Positions 34,443-43,354 of a stretch of DNA of 64,000 bases are shown here, piece by piece. The notes under the pieces were generated by a model. It was not told where the DNA came from. It was given only the letters and a program-made list of their open reading frames with translations, and did not search any database. Every line of letters begins with the position of its first letter. Positions within the stretch are counted from its first letter, which is position 1. This DNA is from Flaviflexus ciconiae (lineage in GTDB: Bacteria; Actinomycetota; Actinomycetes; Actinomycetales; Actinomycetaceae). The translations under genes were made by a program, and so were the position numbers. The stretch covers positions 2,766,640 through 2,830,639 of the forward strand of contig NZ_CP034593.1 in the NCBI RefSeq assembly GCF_003971195.1, read 5' to 3'.

Positions 34443-35180
34443 ATGAGCTATGACGATCCGCGACTCGTCGCGATCTACGACATCGACAACCCGGACGGGC
34501 CGGACCATGACTTCTTCCGAGCCCAGGCCGGTGAACTTAAGGTGCGAACGATTGTCGACCTTGGGTGCGGAACGGAGATTCTTACGGTCACGCTCGCAGC
34601 GCCCGGCAGAAGAATCCTGGGAATTGATCCGTCGGAGAGCATGCTCAATTTTGCTCGGCAGCGGCCAGGTTCCGATCGGGTGGAGTGGGTGCGTGGCACG
34701 AGTAGTCGCATCGAACCGGATTCGGCTGATCTGGTGATTATGAGCGGCAATGTTGCCATGCATATCCTCGGCGACGATTGGCATCGCACCCTCGCCGATA
34801 TTTCGGCTGGACTCACCTGTGGTGGACGGTTGCTTTTTGAGTCCCGCAATCCGCTCCGCGAAGCGTGGAAAGAATGGAACGACATGCCTTCGGAGAGAGA
34901 TACTCCTGCAGGCAGGCTACGTGAGTCGCTGGTGACCGAGCCGCCCGGCGCCGACGGCATCGTCGTCATGCATGTTCGCAATGAATTCCTGGAAAGTGGC
35001 GCCGTCCTTCAGTGTGACCAGAAGTTACAATTCCGAAGCGCAGAACAGATACGAGCGGACCTTGAGAACGCGGGGCGCAGGGTGGCGAATGTGTGGCGAG
35101 ACTGGGAGCGAAACCCGTTTGAGGGAACTCCGGCTGAGCCTCTTATGGTGTTCGAGGTGGCTCGGGCCGACGATGTGTGA
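34443..35180 (+). CDS. Class I SAM-dependent methyltransferase
   Basis: This 245-residue protein has the methyltransferase core: TIVDLGCGTEILTVTLA (motif I), ILGIDPSESMLNFARQ (acidic end of strand 2) and ADLVIMSGNVAMHI. The second half, LECTC-poor and beta-rich, resembles small-molecule methyltransferases of the UbiE/TehB breadth, with no substrate clue. The ATG at 34443 (MSYDDPRLVAIYDIDN) matches the usual N terminus of this family, so the upstream extension was dropped. It is divergent from the sugar kinase. Confidence 0.82.
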   Translation: MSYDDPRLVAIYDIDNPDGPDHDFFRAQAGELKVRTIVDLGCGTEILTVTLAAPGRRILGIDPSESMLNFARQRPGSDRVEWVRGTSSRIEPDSADLVIMSGNVAMHILGDDWHRTLADISAGLTCGGRLLFESRNPLREAWKEWNDMPSERDTPAGRLRESLVTEPPGADGIVVMHVRNEFLESGAVLQCDQKLQFRSAEQIRADLENAGRRVANVWRDWERNPFEGTPAEPLMVFEVARADDV

Positions 35181-35560
35181 TGACTAATTGTCGAGTATCG
35201 AACACCGCGGCGGTGGCCGTGCTGAAAAAGCTATGCCCGACGATGCGTTGTTGGCGCCGGGCCTTTGCCTGGAACTGCTCTGTTGTTTGAGAGAGTAAGA
35301 GTTCCCCGGTCGCAAATGGACGTTATTATTTTCACCTAGTTCGGCGATTTCAGAATCTCGTTGGTACTCTGATGCTTGCCTAAAAGATCAAGGCTGGTGT
35401 GGTTATTCCAGCCCTCTTAGTGAGATGAAGTCGCATCCGTGCGAACCCCTGGCGCTATACATCCACTTGTGGGCGGAAGCGCCATCTCGCCGTGGTGCTG
35501 CCGTCCGCCAGAAAGAGATCTATCTTGAGCAAGAAGTAGCTTTTCATCACGCAGGTCATT
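35181..35560. other. Intergenic region with hairpin and possible 5' part of DUF2798 gene
   Basis: The region holds the terminator candidate at 35235-35262. Near its right end is a TTG-AGC-AAG-AAG-TAG stretch that may be the original beginning of the DUF2798 gene. The remainder shows no gene. Confidence 0.45.
35235..35262 (+). terminator. Terminator candidate after methyltransferase
   Basis: GCCCGACG faces CGCCGGGC with one mismatch, followed by CTTTG. It lies 55 bases beyond the methyltransferase stop. Confidence 0.45.
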
Positions 35561-35797
35561 ATGACTTTCATTATGGTCTCGGTTATGTCGGGCCTCCTCA
35601 GCCTTATCTTCTCCGGCCCCTCCATGGAATGGCTGAAGGCCTGGCCCGGCCAGTTCATCATCGCTTGGCCCATCGCATTCTGCTTGACGATGGTGGCGTG
35701 CCCGGCCTCGATGGCACTCGGCAAGAAGGTTATGGGCCTTTCCAAGCCTCGCCCGGTTGCGACGCAGGAGGCTGAGCCGGTGACGGTTAATGCCTAG
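35561..35797 (+). CDS. DUF2798 small membrane protein, possibly with a nonsense-mutated start
   Basis: This 78-residue protein has two membrane helices (MTFIMVSVMSGLLSLIF and FIIAWPIAFCLTMVACPASM), the layout of DUF2798 proteins. Usual members have about ten residues ahead of this point. In the same frame an upstream TTG at 35525 would give MSKK, then a TAG at 35537-35539, then LFITQVIMTF, which is family-like. Either translation now starts at the ATG at 35561, or the gene has acquired an amber codon. AGAAAGAG precedes the TTG, supporting it as the ancestral start. A strong terminator follows. Confidence 0.65.
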   Translation: MTFIMVSVMSGLLSLIFSGPSMEWLKAWPGQFIIAWPIAFCLTMVACPASMALGKKVMGLSKPRPVATQEAEPVTVNA

Positions 35798-35817
35798 AAG
35801 CAGGCTTTAAGACAGCA

Positions 35818-35847
35818 GTGGGGGATGGTACTTACGCCATCCCCCAC
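35818..35847 (+). terminator. Intrinsic terminator after DUF2798 gene
   Basis: GTGGGGGATGG and CCATCCCCCAC form a perfect 11-base stem with an 8-base loop, followed by TTGTT. It begins 20 bases after the stop codon. Confidence 0.78.
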
Positions 35848-36050
35848 TTGTTGAATGCCTCGTTGTTCAGTGCCATCGACGTGCCCCCGCTGTTGAGCTT
35901 GACTGCCCGAGCAATGATTGCCCGAGGCCTTTGTGTCTGCACCGAGCAATTACTGCGCGAGCACCGGAGCCTTGGACGCCCTTCTCTGGTGCAGTGTAAG
36001 AACTCTCTGGCGTAACGGTAGGATGAATTCTGGATCAGAACGGGGGAGTG

Positions 36051-36812
36051 ATGGACTCGAAGCTGATTGATGAGCTGGCTGAACTGCACGACCAAGCAAG
36101 CATGGTTGGCTGGGATTTTTCTCGGCTTGACGGTCGAATGAAAGCAGACGAGCCCTGGTGGGACTTTGAAGAGGACTGTGCCGTAGCCGTCCAATCTGCC
36201 GCAAGCGTCCTTGATATGGGAACGGGCGGTGGCGAGCGCCTAACGCGCCTCCTTGACGCGTTTGGATGGCAGGGGAGTCCAGCTATTTTGGCTACAGAAG
36301 GCTGGGAACCAAATGTTCCGGTCGCGAAAGAAGTCCTGTTGCCGCGCGGTATCGAGGTTAGACAGTACGACCCGGACAACGACGATCCGATGCCATTCGA
36401 GAACGACCAGTTCGATCTCATCATGTCTAGGCACGAAGGAATGGATGCGAGCGAGATTGCGCGAATTCTTGCGCCCGGAGGTCGATACCTGACCCAGCAA
36501 GTGTCGGGGTTCGATGCGGAAGAACTCCACGAATGGTTCGGCGCCGAATATCTCTACCCCGAGGTCACTGCTAAGTCATACGTCGCTCAGCTGGAAACTG
36601 CCGGGCTTGTTGTCGATACCGTGGATGAATGGGCGGGAGCAATGACGTTTGCGGATGTGCAGGCACTCGTCACCTATATTGCTCTTGTGCCGTGGGATGT
36701 GCCGGGCTTTCGAGTTGCCGATCATCGTGAAGTTCTAACCAAACTTGCGAAGAACTCTCCGATCGAAGTGACTCAACGCCGATTTCGCGTCTATGTGGTG
36801 AAATCACAGTGA
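36051..36812 (+). CDS. Class I SAM-dependent methyltransferase
   Basis: This 253-residue protein has SVLDMGTGGGERLTRLLDA as SAM-binding motif I, ILATEGWEPNVPVAKEVL as strand 2, and FDLIMSRHEGMDASEIARIL as the post-motif region with the conserved acidic loop. Similar proteins are annotated only as methyltransferases, and some Firmicutes and Actinobacteria homologues are linked to tRNA or drug modification without proof. GGGGGAG precedes GTG-ATG; the ATG at 36051 is used. A VOC gene follows on the same strand. Confidence 0.82.
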   Translation: MDSKLIDELAELHDQASMVGWDFSRLDGRMKADEPWWDFEEDCAVAVQSAASVLDMGTGGGERLTRLLDAFGWQGSPAILATEGWEPNVPVAKEVLLPRGIEVRQYDPDNDDPMPFENDQFDLIMSRHEGMDASEIARILAPGGRYLTQQVSGFDAEELHEWFGAEYLYPEVTAKSYVAQLETAGLVVDTVDEWAGAMTFADVQALVTYIALVPWDVPGFRVADHREVLTKLAKNSPIEVTQRRFRVYVVKSQ

Positions 36813-36888
36813 TGGTTGGGTTCCGCGTTGCTCGGAGAATTTGGCCGAGGGTCTTGTAGCCCATGTGATACCTACCTAGTGTAAACAC

Positions 36889-37326
36889 ATGAAGGTCGCA
36901 TTCGTTAATGTCAGCATAGCGGTGCGTGACATCGAAGCCGCAATCGCATTCTTTACCGATCTCGGGCTTCACGTCGTTGGGCGCGACACCGTCCAGGGTG
37001 AATGGTCTGAGACGGCCGTTGGCCTCGACGGCAATCGTGCCAAGATCGCCATACTCGAGACGTCCGCTGGTGAGGGCCAGATCGAGCTTTTTGAGTACCT
37101 CTATCCAGAGGCAATCGAGATAGAACCGCTTGCGCCGAATACGGTGGGTATGCACAGAGTGGCCCTTGCCGTTGAGGATATTGATGTGGCCCTCGAGATC
37201 GCGGGAAAGCACGGTTGTCTCCCGCTGCGCGGTGTCGCGAACTACCAGGACGTGTACAAGCTGACCTATGTCCGTGGCCCCTCGGACATCATCGTCATGC
37301 TGGCGCAGGACCTTCGCTCGTCCTGA
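36889..37326 (+). CDS. VOC family protein (glyoxalase-like)
   Basis: This 145-residue protein has paired VOC modules: VNVSIAVRDIEAAIAFFTDL with GLHVVGRDTV at the N terminus and MHRVALAVEDIDVALEIA with YVRGPSDIIVMLAQDL at the C terminus. Metal ligands would come from the conserved H/E positions at strand starts, including H of MHRVALAV and E of IELFEYLYP. The latter is characteristic of methylmalonyl-CoA-epimerase- and glyoxalase-like proteins. Its substrate is unknown. It follows the methyltransferase by 76 bases and may be co-transcribed. Confidence 0.85.
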   Translation: MKVAFVNVSIAVRDIEAAIAFFTDLGLHVVGRDTVQGEWSETAVGLDGNRAKIAILETSAGEGQIELFEYLYPEAIEIEPLAPNTVGMHRVALAVEDIDVALEIAGKHGCLPLRGVANYQDVYKLTYVRGPSDIIVMLAQDLRSS

Positions 37327-37501
37327 TCCCTCGAAGGCCATTTGTGCCTGTTCGTACAGCGATTCTGGTGCTTTAGTCCCAAACCTTGCCGTGTGTGCAC
37401 CAGAGACTTGGTCTGTCCGTTGATTCCCTTTCGCCAACCCCTATTATTTCCGTATATTGCCGTTAATATTGCGTGTGAGCCTACTTAAGGAGCGGGTATA
37501 C

Positions 37502-37954
37502 ATGAGGATTGTGATCGGGGCGCCTAGTAATGGTGCGGCGCTGAAGGAAGAAGTCAGGCAGTATCTTGAGCGCGATAATCGCGTCAGCAACGTTGTGGAC
37601 CTATCGACTCCGGACGTTACCTATCCTGATGTTTCGATCCGGGCGGCGCAGATGGTTGTTGACGGTGAAGCAGACCGCGCCATTCTTATCTGCGGCACCG
37701 GTGTTGGTACCGCTATCGCGGCAAGCAAGGTCAGGGGCGCACGCGCCGCGACGGCCCATGACCTCATTACTGCACGGGGTGCGGTGGAGAACTACGATGC
37801 TCAGATCCTGTGCATGGGGCAGAACATTATCGCTCCCATCTACGCCACCGCCCTCGTTGATGTGTGGCTTGATGCGAAGCATGATCCGGCAGGTTTCTAT
37901 GGGCCTAAGGTGCGCGAAATCAGTGACTACGAGTCCGGCACCGGGCGCGGATAA
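37502..37954 (+). CDS. RpiB/LacA/LacB family sugar-phosphate isomerase
   Basis: This 150-residue protein matches the RpiB fold: MRIVIGAPSNGAALKEEV, AQMVVDGEADRAILICGTGV with the catalytic cysteine before GTG, RAATAHDLITARGAVENYDA and ILCMGQNIIAP. Family members interconvert ribose-5-phosphate/ribulose-5-phosphate, galactose-6-phosphate or erythrulose phosphates. The N terminus (APSNGA instead of the usual SDHAG) departs from true RpiB, so a specialised substrate is likely. AAGGAG precedes the ATG at 37502. A FocA-like channel starts nine bases after the stop, forming a tight two-gene operon. Confidence 0.85.
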   Translation: MRIVIGAPSNGAALKEEVRQYLERDNRVSNVVDLSTPDVTYPDVSIRAAQMVVDGEADRAILICGTGVGTAIAASKVRGARAATAHDLITARGAVENYDAQILCMGQNIIAPIYATALVDVWLDAKHDPAGFYGPKVREISDYESGTGRG

Positions 37955-37963
37955 GGGGTAAAC

Positions 37964-38860
37964 ATGCCTGCAGAGAACGGAATCCTCACACCGGCGGAGA
38001 TGGCGAGGGCAGCTGAAGACGCAGCTTTCGGTAAGGCCACAAGCCACCAGCTGAAGTCTTTTCTACTTGCACTGACCGCGGGCGGCTATATTGCCCTCGG
38101 CTTCGTTTTCTTTGTCACCAGCCAGGTTGGCGCGGCGGATATGCCATGGGGTGTCTCCAAGGTTCTTGGTGGCCTCGTGTTCTCCACGGGTCTCACCCTC
38201 GTTGTCTTGACGGGCGCCGAACTCTTTACTTCGTCTACTCTGACCTTGACTGCGCGTGCCAGTGGCCGGATTACGACATGGCAGTTGCTGAGGAACTGGG
38301 TGATTGTCTATCTCGGTAACTTCATCGGTGCCCTGACGATCGTTGCCCTGATTTTCTTCGCCAAGACCTGGGAGCAGGCCGATGGTGGGTGGGGAGCGGT
38401 CGTTCTTGATGTTTCGATGAAGAAGGTCAGCCACGGCTTCGGTGAGGCCTTCGCGCTCGGTATTCTCTGTAACCTCATGGTCTGCCTCGCAATCTGGGCT
38501 GCCTACGGCGGACGCAACACGATCGACAAGGTTGCGGCAGTCACGCTGCCGATCGCCCTCTTTGTGGCCTCCGGTTTTGAGCACTCGGTCGCCAACATGT
38601 TCATGATTCCCCTCGGCATCCTCATCGTTACCTTCGCAGGCGATGGGTTCTGGTCGGCGGCAGGGATCGACCCCGCGGCCTACGGTGACCTCACGTGGAG
38701 CAATTTCTTCGTTGACAACCTCCTGCCTGTCACGCTCGGCAACATTGTCGGTGGTGGCGTCATGATCGGCGTCCTCTACTGGACGATCTTCCACTTCCTC
38801 GACAAGCCCGGTAAGCCCATGCCAAACCCCAGCGTTGGTGGGCGCGAAGAAGATAAGTGA
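37964..38860 (+). CDS. Formate/nitrite transporter (FocA/NirC) family channel
   Basis: This 298-residue protein has six membrane helices and FNT signatures: LVVLTGAELFTSSTLTLTA, RNWVIVYLGNFIGALTIVAL and the central-histidine region GFEHSVANMFMIPLGI. These pentameric channels move formate, nitrite, hydrosulfide or lactate. Being coupled to an RpiB-like isomerase, in an organism that also encodes anaerobic ribonucleotide reductase, hints at fermentative formate export, though no pyruvate formate-lyase is in the window. A strong hairpin terminator follows at 38964-39002. Confidence 0.9.
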   Translation: MPAENGILTPAEMARAAEDAAFGKATSHQLKSFLLALTAGGYIALGFVFFVTSQVGAADMPWGVSKVLGGLVFSTGLTLVVLTGAELFTSSTLTLTARASGRITTWQLLRNWVIVYLGNFIGALTIVALIFFAKTWEQADGGWGAVVLDVSMKKVSHGFGEAFALGILCNLMVCLAIWAAYGGRNTIDKVAAVTLPIALFVASGFEHSVANMFMIPLGILIVTFAGDGFWSAAGIDPAAYGDLTWSNFFVDNLLPVTLGNIVGGGVMIGVLYWTIFHFLDKPGKPMPNPSVGGREEDK

Positions 38861-38963
38861 ATGCTGTTGAAGGTGGTCGGTAGGCGAGCCTGAAGGGGCA
38901 GACGGAAGGCCCGAAGTGGGCAAGAGGGCGAGTTCTGTCCAGTCGAGTCAGCAGCAGATTGGG

Positions 38964-39002
38964 GATGCCGCCCGGGGAGTGTCGTGCTCCGGGCGGCATC
39001 CT
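38964..39002 (+). terminator. Terminator after FocA-like gene
   Basis: GGATGCCGCCCGG and CCGGGCGGCATCC form a perfect 13-base stem with a 13-base loop, followed by TTCGT. It lies in the gap before the convergent antiporter gene and may act in both directions. Confidence 0.75.
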
Positions 39003-39059
39003 TCGTATGTAGCTCTTTACAGTTGTCTGTGCAGTATCGATTTTCTCGTGTTGCCAGGG

Positions 39060-40544
39060 TCAGAGCATGAGTGCGGCGACCCAGGCGAACAGCAGCATTC
39101 CAACGTTGCAGTGCAGGAAGGTTGGGATGACCGAGTCCTTGATGTGGTCGTGCCTGCCGTCCGCGTTCAGACCCGCGGTGACGCCGAGCGAGATCGTTGA
39201 GGCGGGTGATCCAGCATCACCCAGGGCCGCGGATGCTCCCAGTAGTGCCATGGTGGCCAGCGGACTGAAGCCGAGCTCGAGAGCAAGCGGAATGTAGATC
39301 GGGGCGAGGATCGGAACGGACGCGAAAGAGTCGCCGAAACCGATCGTGATGAACAGGCCGATGAACAGCATGAGGAAAGCACCGAACGCCTTGTTGCCGC
39401 CAACGAAGTCCGCGGTGGCTGCGATCAGGGGTTCGATGTGGCCGGTCTGGGCAAGGAGCCCGGCGAAGCCCGAGGCAACGGTGATGATCACGGCAATCTG
39501 CGCCATCATCAGAAGGCCCTGAGTGAAAACATCATCCTGCGCATTCCACCTAAAGATCCCGCCAATGCTGAGCAGGATAAAGCCGACCATGGCGCCCATG
39601 AGTAGCGAGTCGAAGGCGATCTGGAAGTAGAGTGCGGCTGCCAGTGCCAGGATCGTCATGATCAGCGGGTAGGGGCGGAGCTTGATGCGTTCGGTCGCCG
39701 GGGCGGTTGCCAACGTCGAGGTGGAGAGAGGTGCCTCGTAGGTGCGGGGCTTGCGGTAGGTGACGAGCACGGCGAAAAGCATGCCGGCAAAGAGTCCCAT
39801 GACGGGCCAGAACATGGCGCGAGGCGCCATGTCAGCCGTAGCCGTTAAGCCGTGGTCCGCACCGAAATCGTTGACGTTCGCCAGGAGAATCTCGTTGAGG
39901 TAGATCGCTCCGAAGCCTGTTGGCAGGAGCAGATAGGCGGCACTCATCGAGCAGGCAAGGATGCAGGCGACGGCACGCCGGTCAATCTTTAGGCGGTTGA
40001 GGACAACCAGGAGCGGTGGGATAAGGATCGGGATAAAGGCGATGTGGACCGGAACGAGGTTCTGCGAAAGCAGGGAGGCCACGACAAAAAGTCCGTAGAG
40101 GGCCCACTTCACACCCTTGTTCGTTTTCTGCTCGTCGGTCCCAACCTTCGTTGTCACCCAGTGGGCAAAGAGTTCAATGAGGCCGCTTCGCGACAGTGCG
40201 ACGGCCAGAGCGCCCACCATGACGTAGGTGAGGCCCACCTGTGCCCCGGACAGCAGGCTGTCATTGAAGGCGCCTAGCGCCCCCTCCATTCCCATGCCGG
40301 CTTGGAGGCCGCCAAGCAGCGCAGCCGCAAGGAGCGCAATCGTCACCGGAACCTTGATGAGGCATAGCGCGACCATGACAACGATTGCCAAGACGACCGC
40401 GTTGACCGGATTCCCGGTGAGCTCCAGCGCGCCATAGACAGCCGCAAGGCCAAGGACTGTGACAACCACATGTCGTGGAAAGACCTCTTTTAGTTCAATT
40501 CGGTCTGACGATTTATTGGCTGCTTCTTCAGTTGTCATGCTCAT
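39060..40544 (-). CDS. NhaC/YuiF-type Na+/H+ antiporter family permease
   Basis: This 494-residue protein has about twelve hydrophobic helices in two repeats. Diagnostic segments are LSRSGLIELFAHWVTTKVG, VPVHIAFIPILIPPLLVVL, MSAAYLLLPTGFGAIYLNEI and SAALGDAGSPASTISLGVTA, shared by the Na+/H+ antiporter family that includes YuiF and the NhaC group of the ion-transporter superfamily. It probably exchanges sodium or an amino-acid-like anion. The ATG at 40544 follows AAAGGGGG on the minus strand and excludes the 13-residue upstream extension. It is monocistronic. Confidence 0.85.
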   Translation of the reverse strand: MSMTTEEAANKSSDRIELKEVFPRHVVVTVLGLAAVYGALELTGNPVNAVVLAIVVMVALCLIKVPVTIALLAAALLGGLQAGMGMEGALGAFNDSLLSGAQVGLTYVMVGALAVALSRSGLIELFAHWVTTKVGTDEQKTNKGVKWALYGLFVVASLLSQNLVPVHIAFIPILIPPLLVVLNRLKIDRRAVACILACSMSAAYLLLPTGFGAIYLNEILLANVNDFGADHGLTATADMAPRAMFWPVMGLFAGMLFAVLVTYRKPRTYEAPLSTSTLATAPATERIKLRPYPLIMTILALAAALYFQIAFDSLLMGAMVGFILLSIGGIFRWNAQDDVFTQGLLMMAQIAVIITVASGFAGLLAQTGHIEPLIAATADFVGGNKAFGAFLMLFIGLFITIGFGDSFASVPILAPIYIPLALELGFSPLATMALLGASAALGDAGSPASTISLGVTAGLNADGRHDHIKDSVIPTFLHCNVGMLLFAWVAALML

Positions 40545-40837
40545 TGCTAGCCCCCTTTCGCCCGTTATCGTAGCCCGCCTCATCTCCGACTATCGCTCGA
40601 GTTCACGTGCTGGATACGTGACGTCAGCGACTAGCCAAGCACCATTCGATACCAACTCGTTGGGTGAATATGTCCTGGATGAGACTGCTCGCCTACTCGT
40701 CGTGTCTGGTCGGAGGCTGAATGTTCTCGGTGCAGATTTGCCAGACTGTGGCGGAGGCCACCCGGCCTCGGTAGGGTCGAACAGAACGCAAAAGATCTTT
40801 GACTGGAATGCAAAGAAGACTCGGGAGGCTAAGGAAA

Positions 40838-41155
40838 ATGGAACAGAGACCGGGACTGCGAGTCACCGACACGTGGGGCGCGGCAACAAACGACGACGTG
40901 ACCATTGAACTGTTCGAAGCGCTCTATGAAGAACTCGGTGGCCCCGAACGGGACAATGATCTCATCACCCTCTCAGACGATGATGGGTGGAAACTTGAGT
41001 TCTCACGCGGGTCCGTCCGCTATCAGAACAGCGAAGCCGCCGGAGAAGTGGGCGCGCTCAATCTTGCGGACCGCGACGAGGCGCTCGCGGTAGCCGATGA
41101 GTTCATTCGCGGCGACCTCGAGGCACTGCTTGGCAGGTCCTGGGAGAAAAACTAG
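40838..41155 (+). CDS. Small conserved-looking protein, function unknown
   Basis: This 105-residue, acidic, soluble protein has no recognised domain. It contains IELFEALYEELGGPERDND, then ITLSDDDGWKLEFSRGSVRY and an alanine/glutamate-rich C-terminal helix LADRDEALAVADEFIRGDLE, suggesting a small alpha/beta fold. AAGGA lies seven bases before the ATG at 40838, and codon use matches neighbours. The stop is followed four bases later by the start of a GNAT acetyltransferase, so the two are likely to be translated from one mRNA. Confidence 0.65.
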   Translation: MEQRPGLRVTDTWGAATNDDVTIELFEALYEELGGPERDNDLITLSDDDGWKLEFSRGSVRYQNSEAAGEVGALNLADRDEALAVADEFIRGDLEALLGRSWEKN

Positions 41156-41159
41156 ACCC

Positions 41160-41723
41160 GTGGCGTTCCAGACGCCAACGCTCGAGACCGAGCGGCTTAC
41201 CCTGCGGCCCTTTGGGGCTGCCGATAAGGACGAGATCTACGCTCTTCAAAGCGATCCGTACGTACTCCGCTACTGGGACTCCTCGCCGTGGACTAGGCGG
41301 GAGCAGGCCGACCGCTTTATCGAGCGGTCGGCAACCATGGCGCGCGACGAAAAAGGTATTCGCCTGGCTGTTGATCGGAGATCCGATGGCGCGTTCGTTG
41401 GGTGGTGCGCTTTTAATGAATGGAACCCCGACTTTCGCAGTGGTGAGCTCGGCTACTGCTTTAAAAGGGAAGAGTGGGGCAAGGGCTACGCGACCGAAGC
41501 TGGGCGCGCCGTGCTTGAGTGGATGTTTGAGAACACGAACCTTAACCGGGTCCAATCGGCTGCCGACACTCGCAACCCAGCATCGGGCAAGGTGCTCCAA
41601 AAGCTCGGATTCATTCTTGAAGGGACAATGAGAGAAGACTGCATTGTTGATGGGGTCGTCTCCGACTCGTGGATCTTTGGGCTACTGCGCAAGGATTGGG
41701 AAAAGCTTCAAGCTTCGGCCTAG
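41160..41723 (+). CDS. GNAT acetyltransferase, RimJ/RimL type
   Basis: This 187-residue protein begins with the RimJ/RimL-type ETERLTLRPFGAADKDEIYA. It continues with the acetyl-CoA-binding motif A, ELGYCFKREEWGKGYATEAG, and motif B, NLNRVQSAADTRNPASGKVL with LQKLGFILEGTMRED. Such enzymes acetylate protein N termini, antibiotics or small amines; the target here is unknown. A GTG at 41160 is used because the family N terminus (AFQTPTLETERL) starts there. The gene overlaps no other and follows the 105-residue protein by four bases. Confidence 0.87.
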   Translation: MAFQTPTLETERLTLRPFGAADKDEIYALQSDPYVLRYWDSSPWTRREQADRFIERSATMARDEKGIRLAVDRRSDGAFVGWCAFNEWNPDFRSGELGYCFKREEWGKGYATEAGRAVLEWMFENTNLNRVQSAADTRNPASGKVLQKLGFILEGTMREDCIVDGVVSDSWIFGLLRKDWEKLQASA

Positions 41724-41793
41724 TAGGGAAGAGGGTACTGGCACTTCTCAGCCCAAGCGGTACCGGCAAGCGCGGAAGTGGGGCGTTGAATCT

Positions 41794-42483
41794 CTACAGC
41801 TTCTCGAGGCGGTAGGTTAGCCCGTCGAGGATGAGAGCGATCTTGTCCTTCCAATAGTCGCCGGGTACGCCGTCTTGGCCGAGGGCTTCCTCGAGAACCG
41901 TGATGTAGTCGGCAAGCTGCTCGTCGACGCCCGCTTCCATCGCCTCATGGAGGGAAGCGAGAGCGCCGGCTCGCATAGTCGGACCGTCGGGATTCGTCTT
42001 GGAATCGAGCTGTGAAATAAAGATGAAGGAGTCGATGACGGAATCCCCGACGCTGTCGACGACGAGCGCGGCCTCGCCGAGAGGGATATCGAATAGTTCG
42101 ACGAGAGTGGTAACGATCTGCGCGGAACGGGAAAGCAGTGCCGGTGGGGCAATGGGCATGCTGCGCAGGTGTTGCGCCAGGCCCGAGTTGTTGCAGTAAA
42201 GCTCCCACAGTCTGTCGGCAATTGCTTCCAGGAACGTGCGCCAGTCCGTCATGGCTTCCTGCGGCCACCTGGCCTGCCGAATAGCCCTATCGGCGGCCTC
42301 GCCCAGCATGTCATCCCGATTCTTAATGTGGCCGTAAAGCGTTGAGGGGTCAACTGCCAGGCACTCTGCGACAGCAGCAATCGTTGCTCGGTCGATACCG
42401 ATCTCGAGAACGGTATCGATGATGTTGTCTCGCGAAATCCGAGCAGGCCTGCCTACCTGCCGTGGCTGAGCGTCTCGCGCCAT
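41794..42483 (-). CDS. TetR family transcriptional regulator
   Basis: This 229-residue protein has an N-terminal helix-turn-helix (RISRDNIIDTVLEIGIDRAT, AVAECLAVDPSTLYGHIKNR) typical of TetR. A helical ligand-binding domain follows, with PPALLSRSAQIVTTLVELF and DSVGDSVIDSFIFISQ, as in TetR_C-type multidrug sensors. It is divergent from the ABC-transporter fragment at 42566. That arrangement usually means it repressed the exporter, which is now broken. A weak TTTCC/GGAAA repeat lies in the 82-base gap. Confidence 0.88.
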   Translation of the reverse strand: MARDAQPRQVGRPARISRDNIIDTVLEIGIDRATIAAVAECLAVDPSTLYGHIKNRDDMLGEAADRAIRQARWPQEAMTDWRTFLEAIADRLWELYCNNSGLAQHLRSMPIAPPALLSRSAQIVTTLVELFDIPLGEAALVVDSVGDSVIDSFIFISQLDSKTNPDGPTMRAGALASLHEAMEAGVDEQLADYITVLEEALGQDGVPGDYWKDKIALILDGLTYRLEKL

Positions 42484-42565
42484 GATGCCCCTTCCCCTCG
42501 GTGCTCTTCACAACCTAGGATAAAGCACGGTTTCCCAATGAACATGGAAAATAGAGGGGGTTTGC

Positions 42566-43197
42566 ATGGTCGAGGGTGTCCAGGCGTCCACAGAGGACAT
42601 GGAATCGGCTGAATATCGGGCGGAAGAGAAGGTTGCGAGACCCTCTGTCCTTGCTCCGATCAGAGGCAAACTCATGGTCGCCAACGTCATGGTGCTCCTG
42701 TCGTCGATCTGCTCCGTGCTGCCCTTTATTCTCATTGTTGAAGCCTTCCGCAGGCTCCTTGAGGGGAGCGCTGAGGGGGTGTGGCCGCTTCTTATGTGGG
42801 CGTTGGCTGCTTACGCGGCGAGAGCGATCCTATACTCCGGTGCACTGTTCTGGACTCACTCGGTCGATGCCGACAATCAGCTCGGCATGAGGCGACTCAT
42901 TTCCGACAAGCTTCGATCGGTTCCCTTGGGATGGTTCAACGAGCGACGGTCCGCGGATGTAAAAAGCTCCTCCAGGATGATGTGGAAGCAATCCACTACC
43001 TGGTGTCTCATGCGCAGGTCGAGTTCGTTGCCGCAGTGTCCGTCCCCGTCAATATCGCCGCACATCCCGCGGAAGTTCACGGTGCTGGCGACCTGGAAAC
43101 AGTTAAGAGCCTTGGCGTCCGCCGCATCACCTTCGGCCCGCTCTGGCAGAAGTGGCTGACCGAAATCTCGGCACAGCAGCTTGCCTCCTGGCTCTAG
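42566..43197 (+). pseudogene. Chimeric pseudogene: ABC exporter N terminus joined to PEP-mutase-like C terminus
   Basis: The first 130 residues are the membrane-domain start of an ABC exporter (VANVMVLLSSICSVLPFILI, DADNQLGMRRLISDKLRSVP, LGWFNERRSADV). A shift at an A-run near 42961 moves the reading to KKLLQDDVEAIHYLVSHAQV, still the ABC protein. At about 43045 the sequence changes without a gap to NIAAHPAEVHGAGDLETV and RRITFGPLWQKWLTEI, the C-terminal end of an isocitrate-lyase/PEP-mutase-family protein, ending at 43197. Most of both genes is missing. The join leaves AAVSVPVN readable through the fusion point, so a deletion with microhomology is plausible. Confidence 0.82.
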
Positions 43198-43354
43198 CAG
43201 GCACCGATAAGCCGATGACTGTCGATACATTGCTGGGCTTTCAGATCGGAAATCTTTGAGCTGGAACCAGCACACTAAATGAGCAATGTGCCCCGATGGT
43301 ACCCGAAGATCAGGTAGCGCCGGGGCCTTGCCTTGTTCACAAGGCTTGGACTTG

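Noticed and set aside
38063..38923. A 286-codon minus-strand frame opposite the FocA-like gene
   Set aside because: It is charged and repetitive with no family match, and overlaps completely with a clear FNT channel gene.
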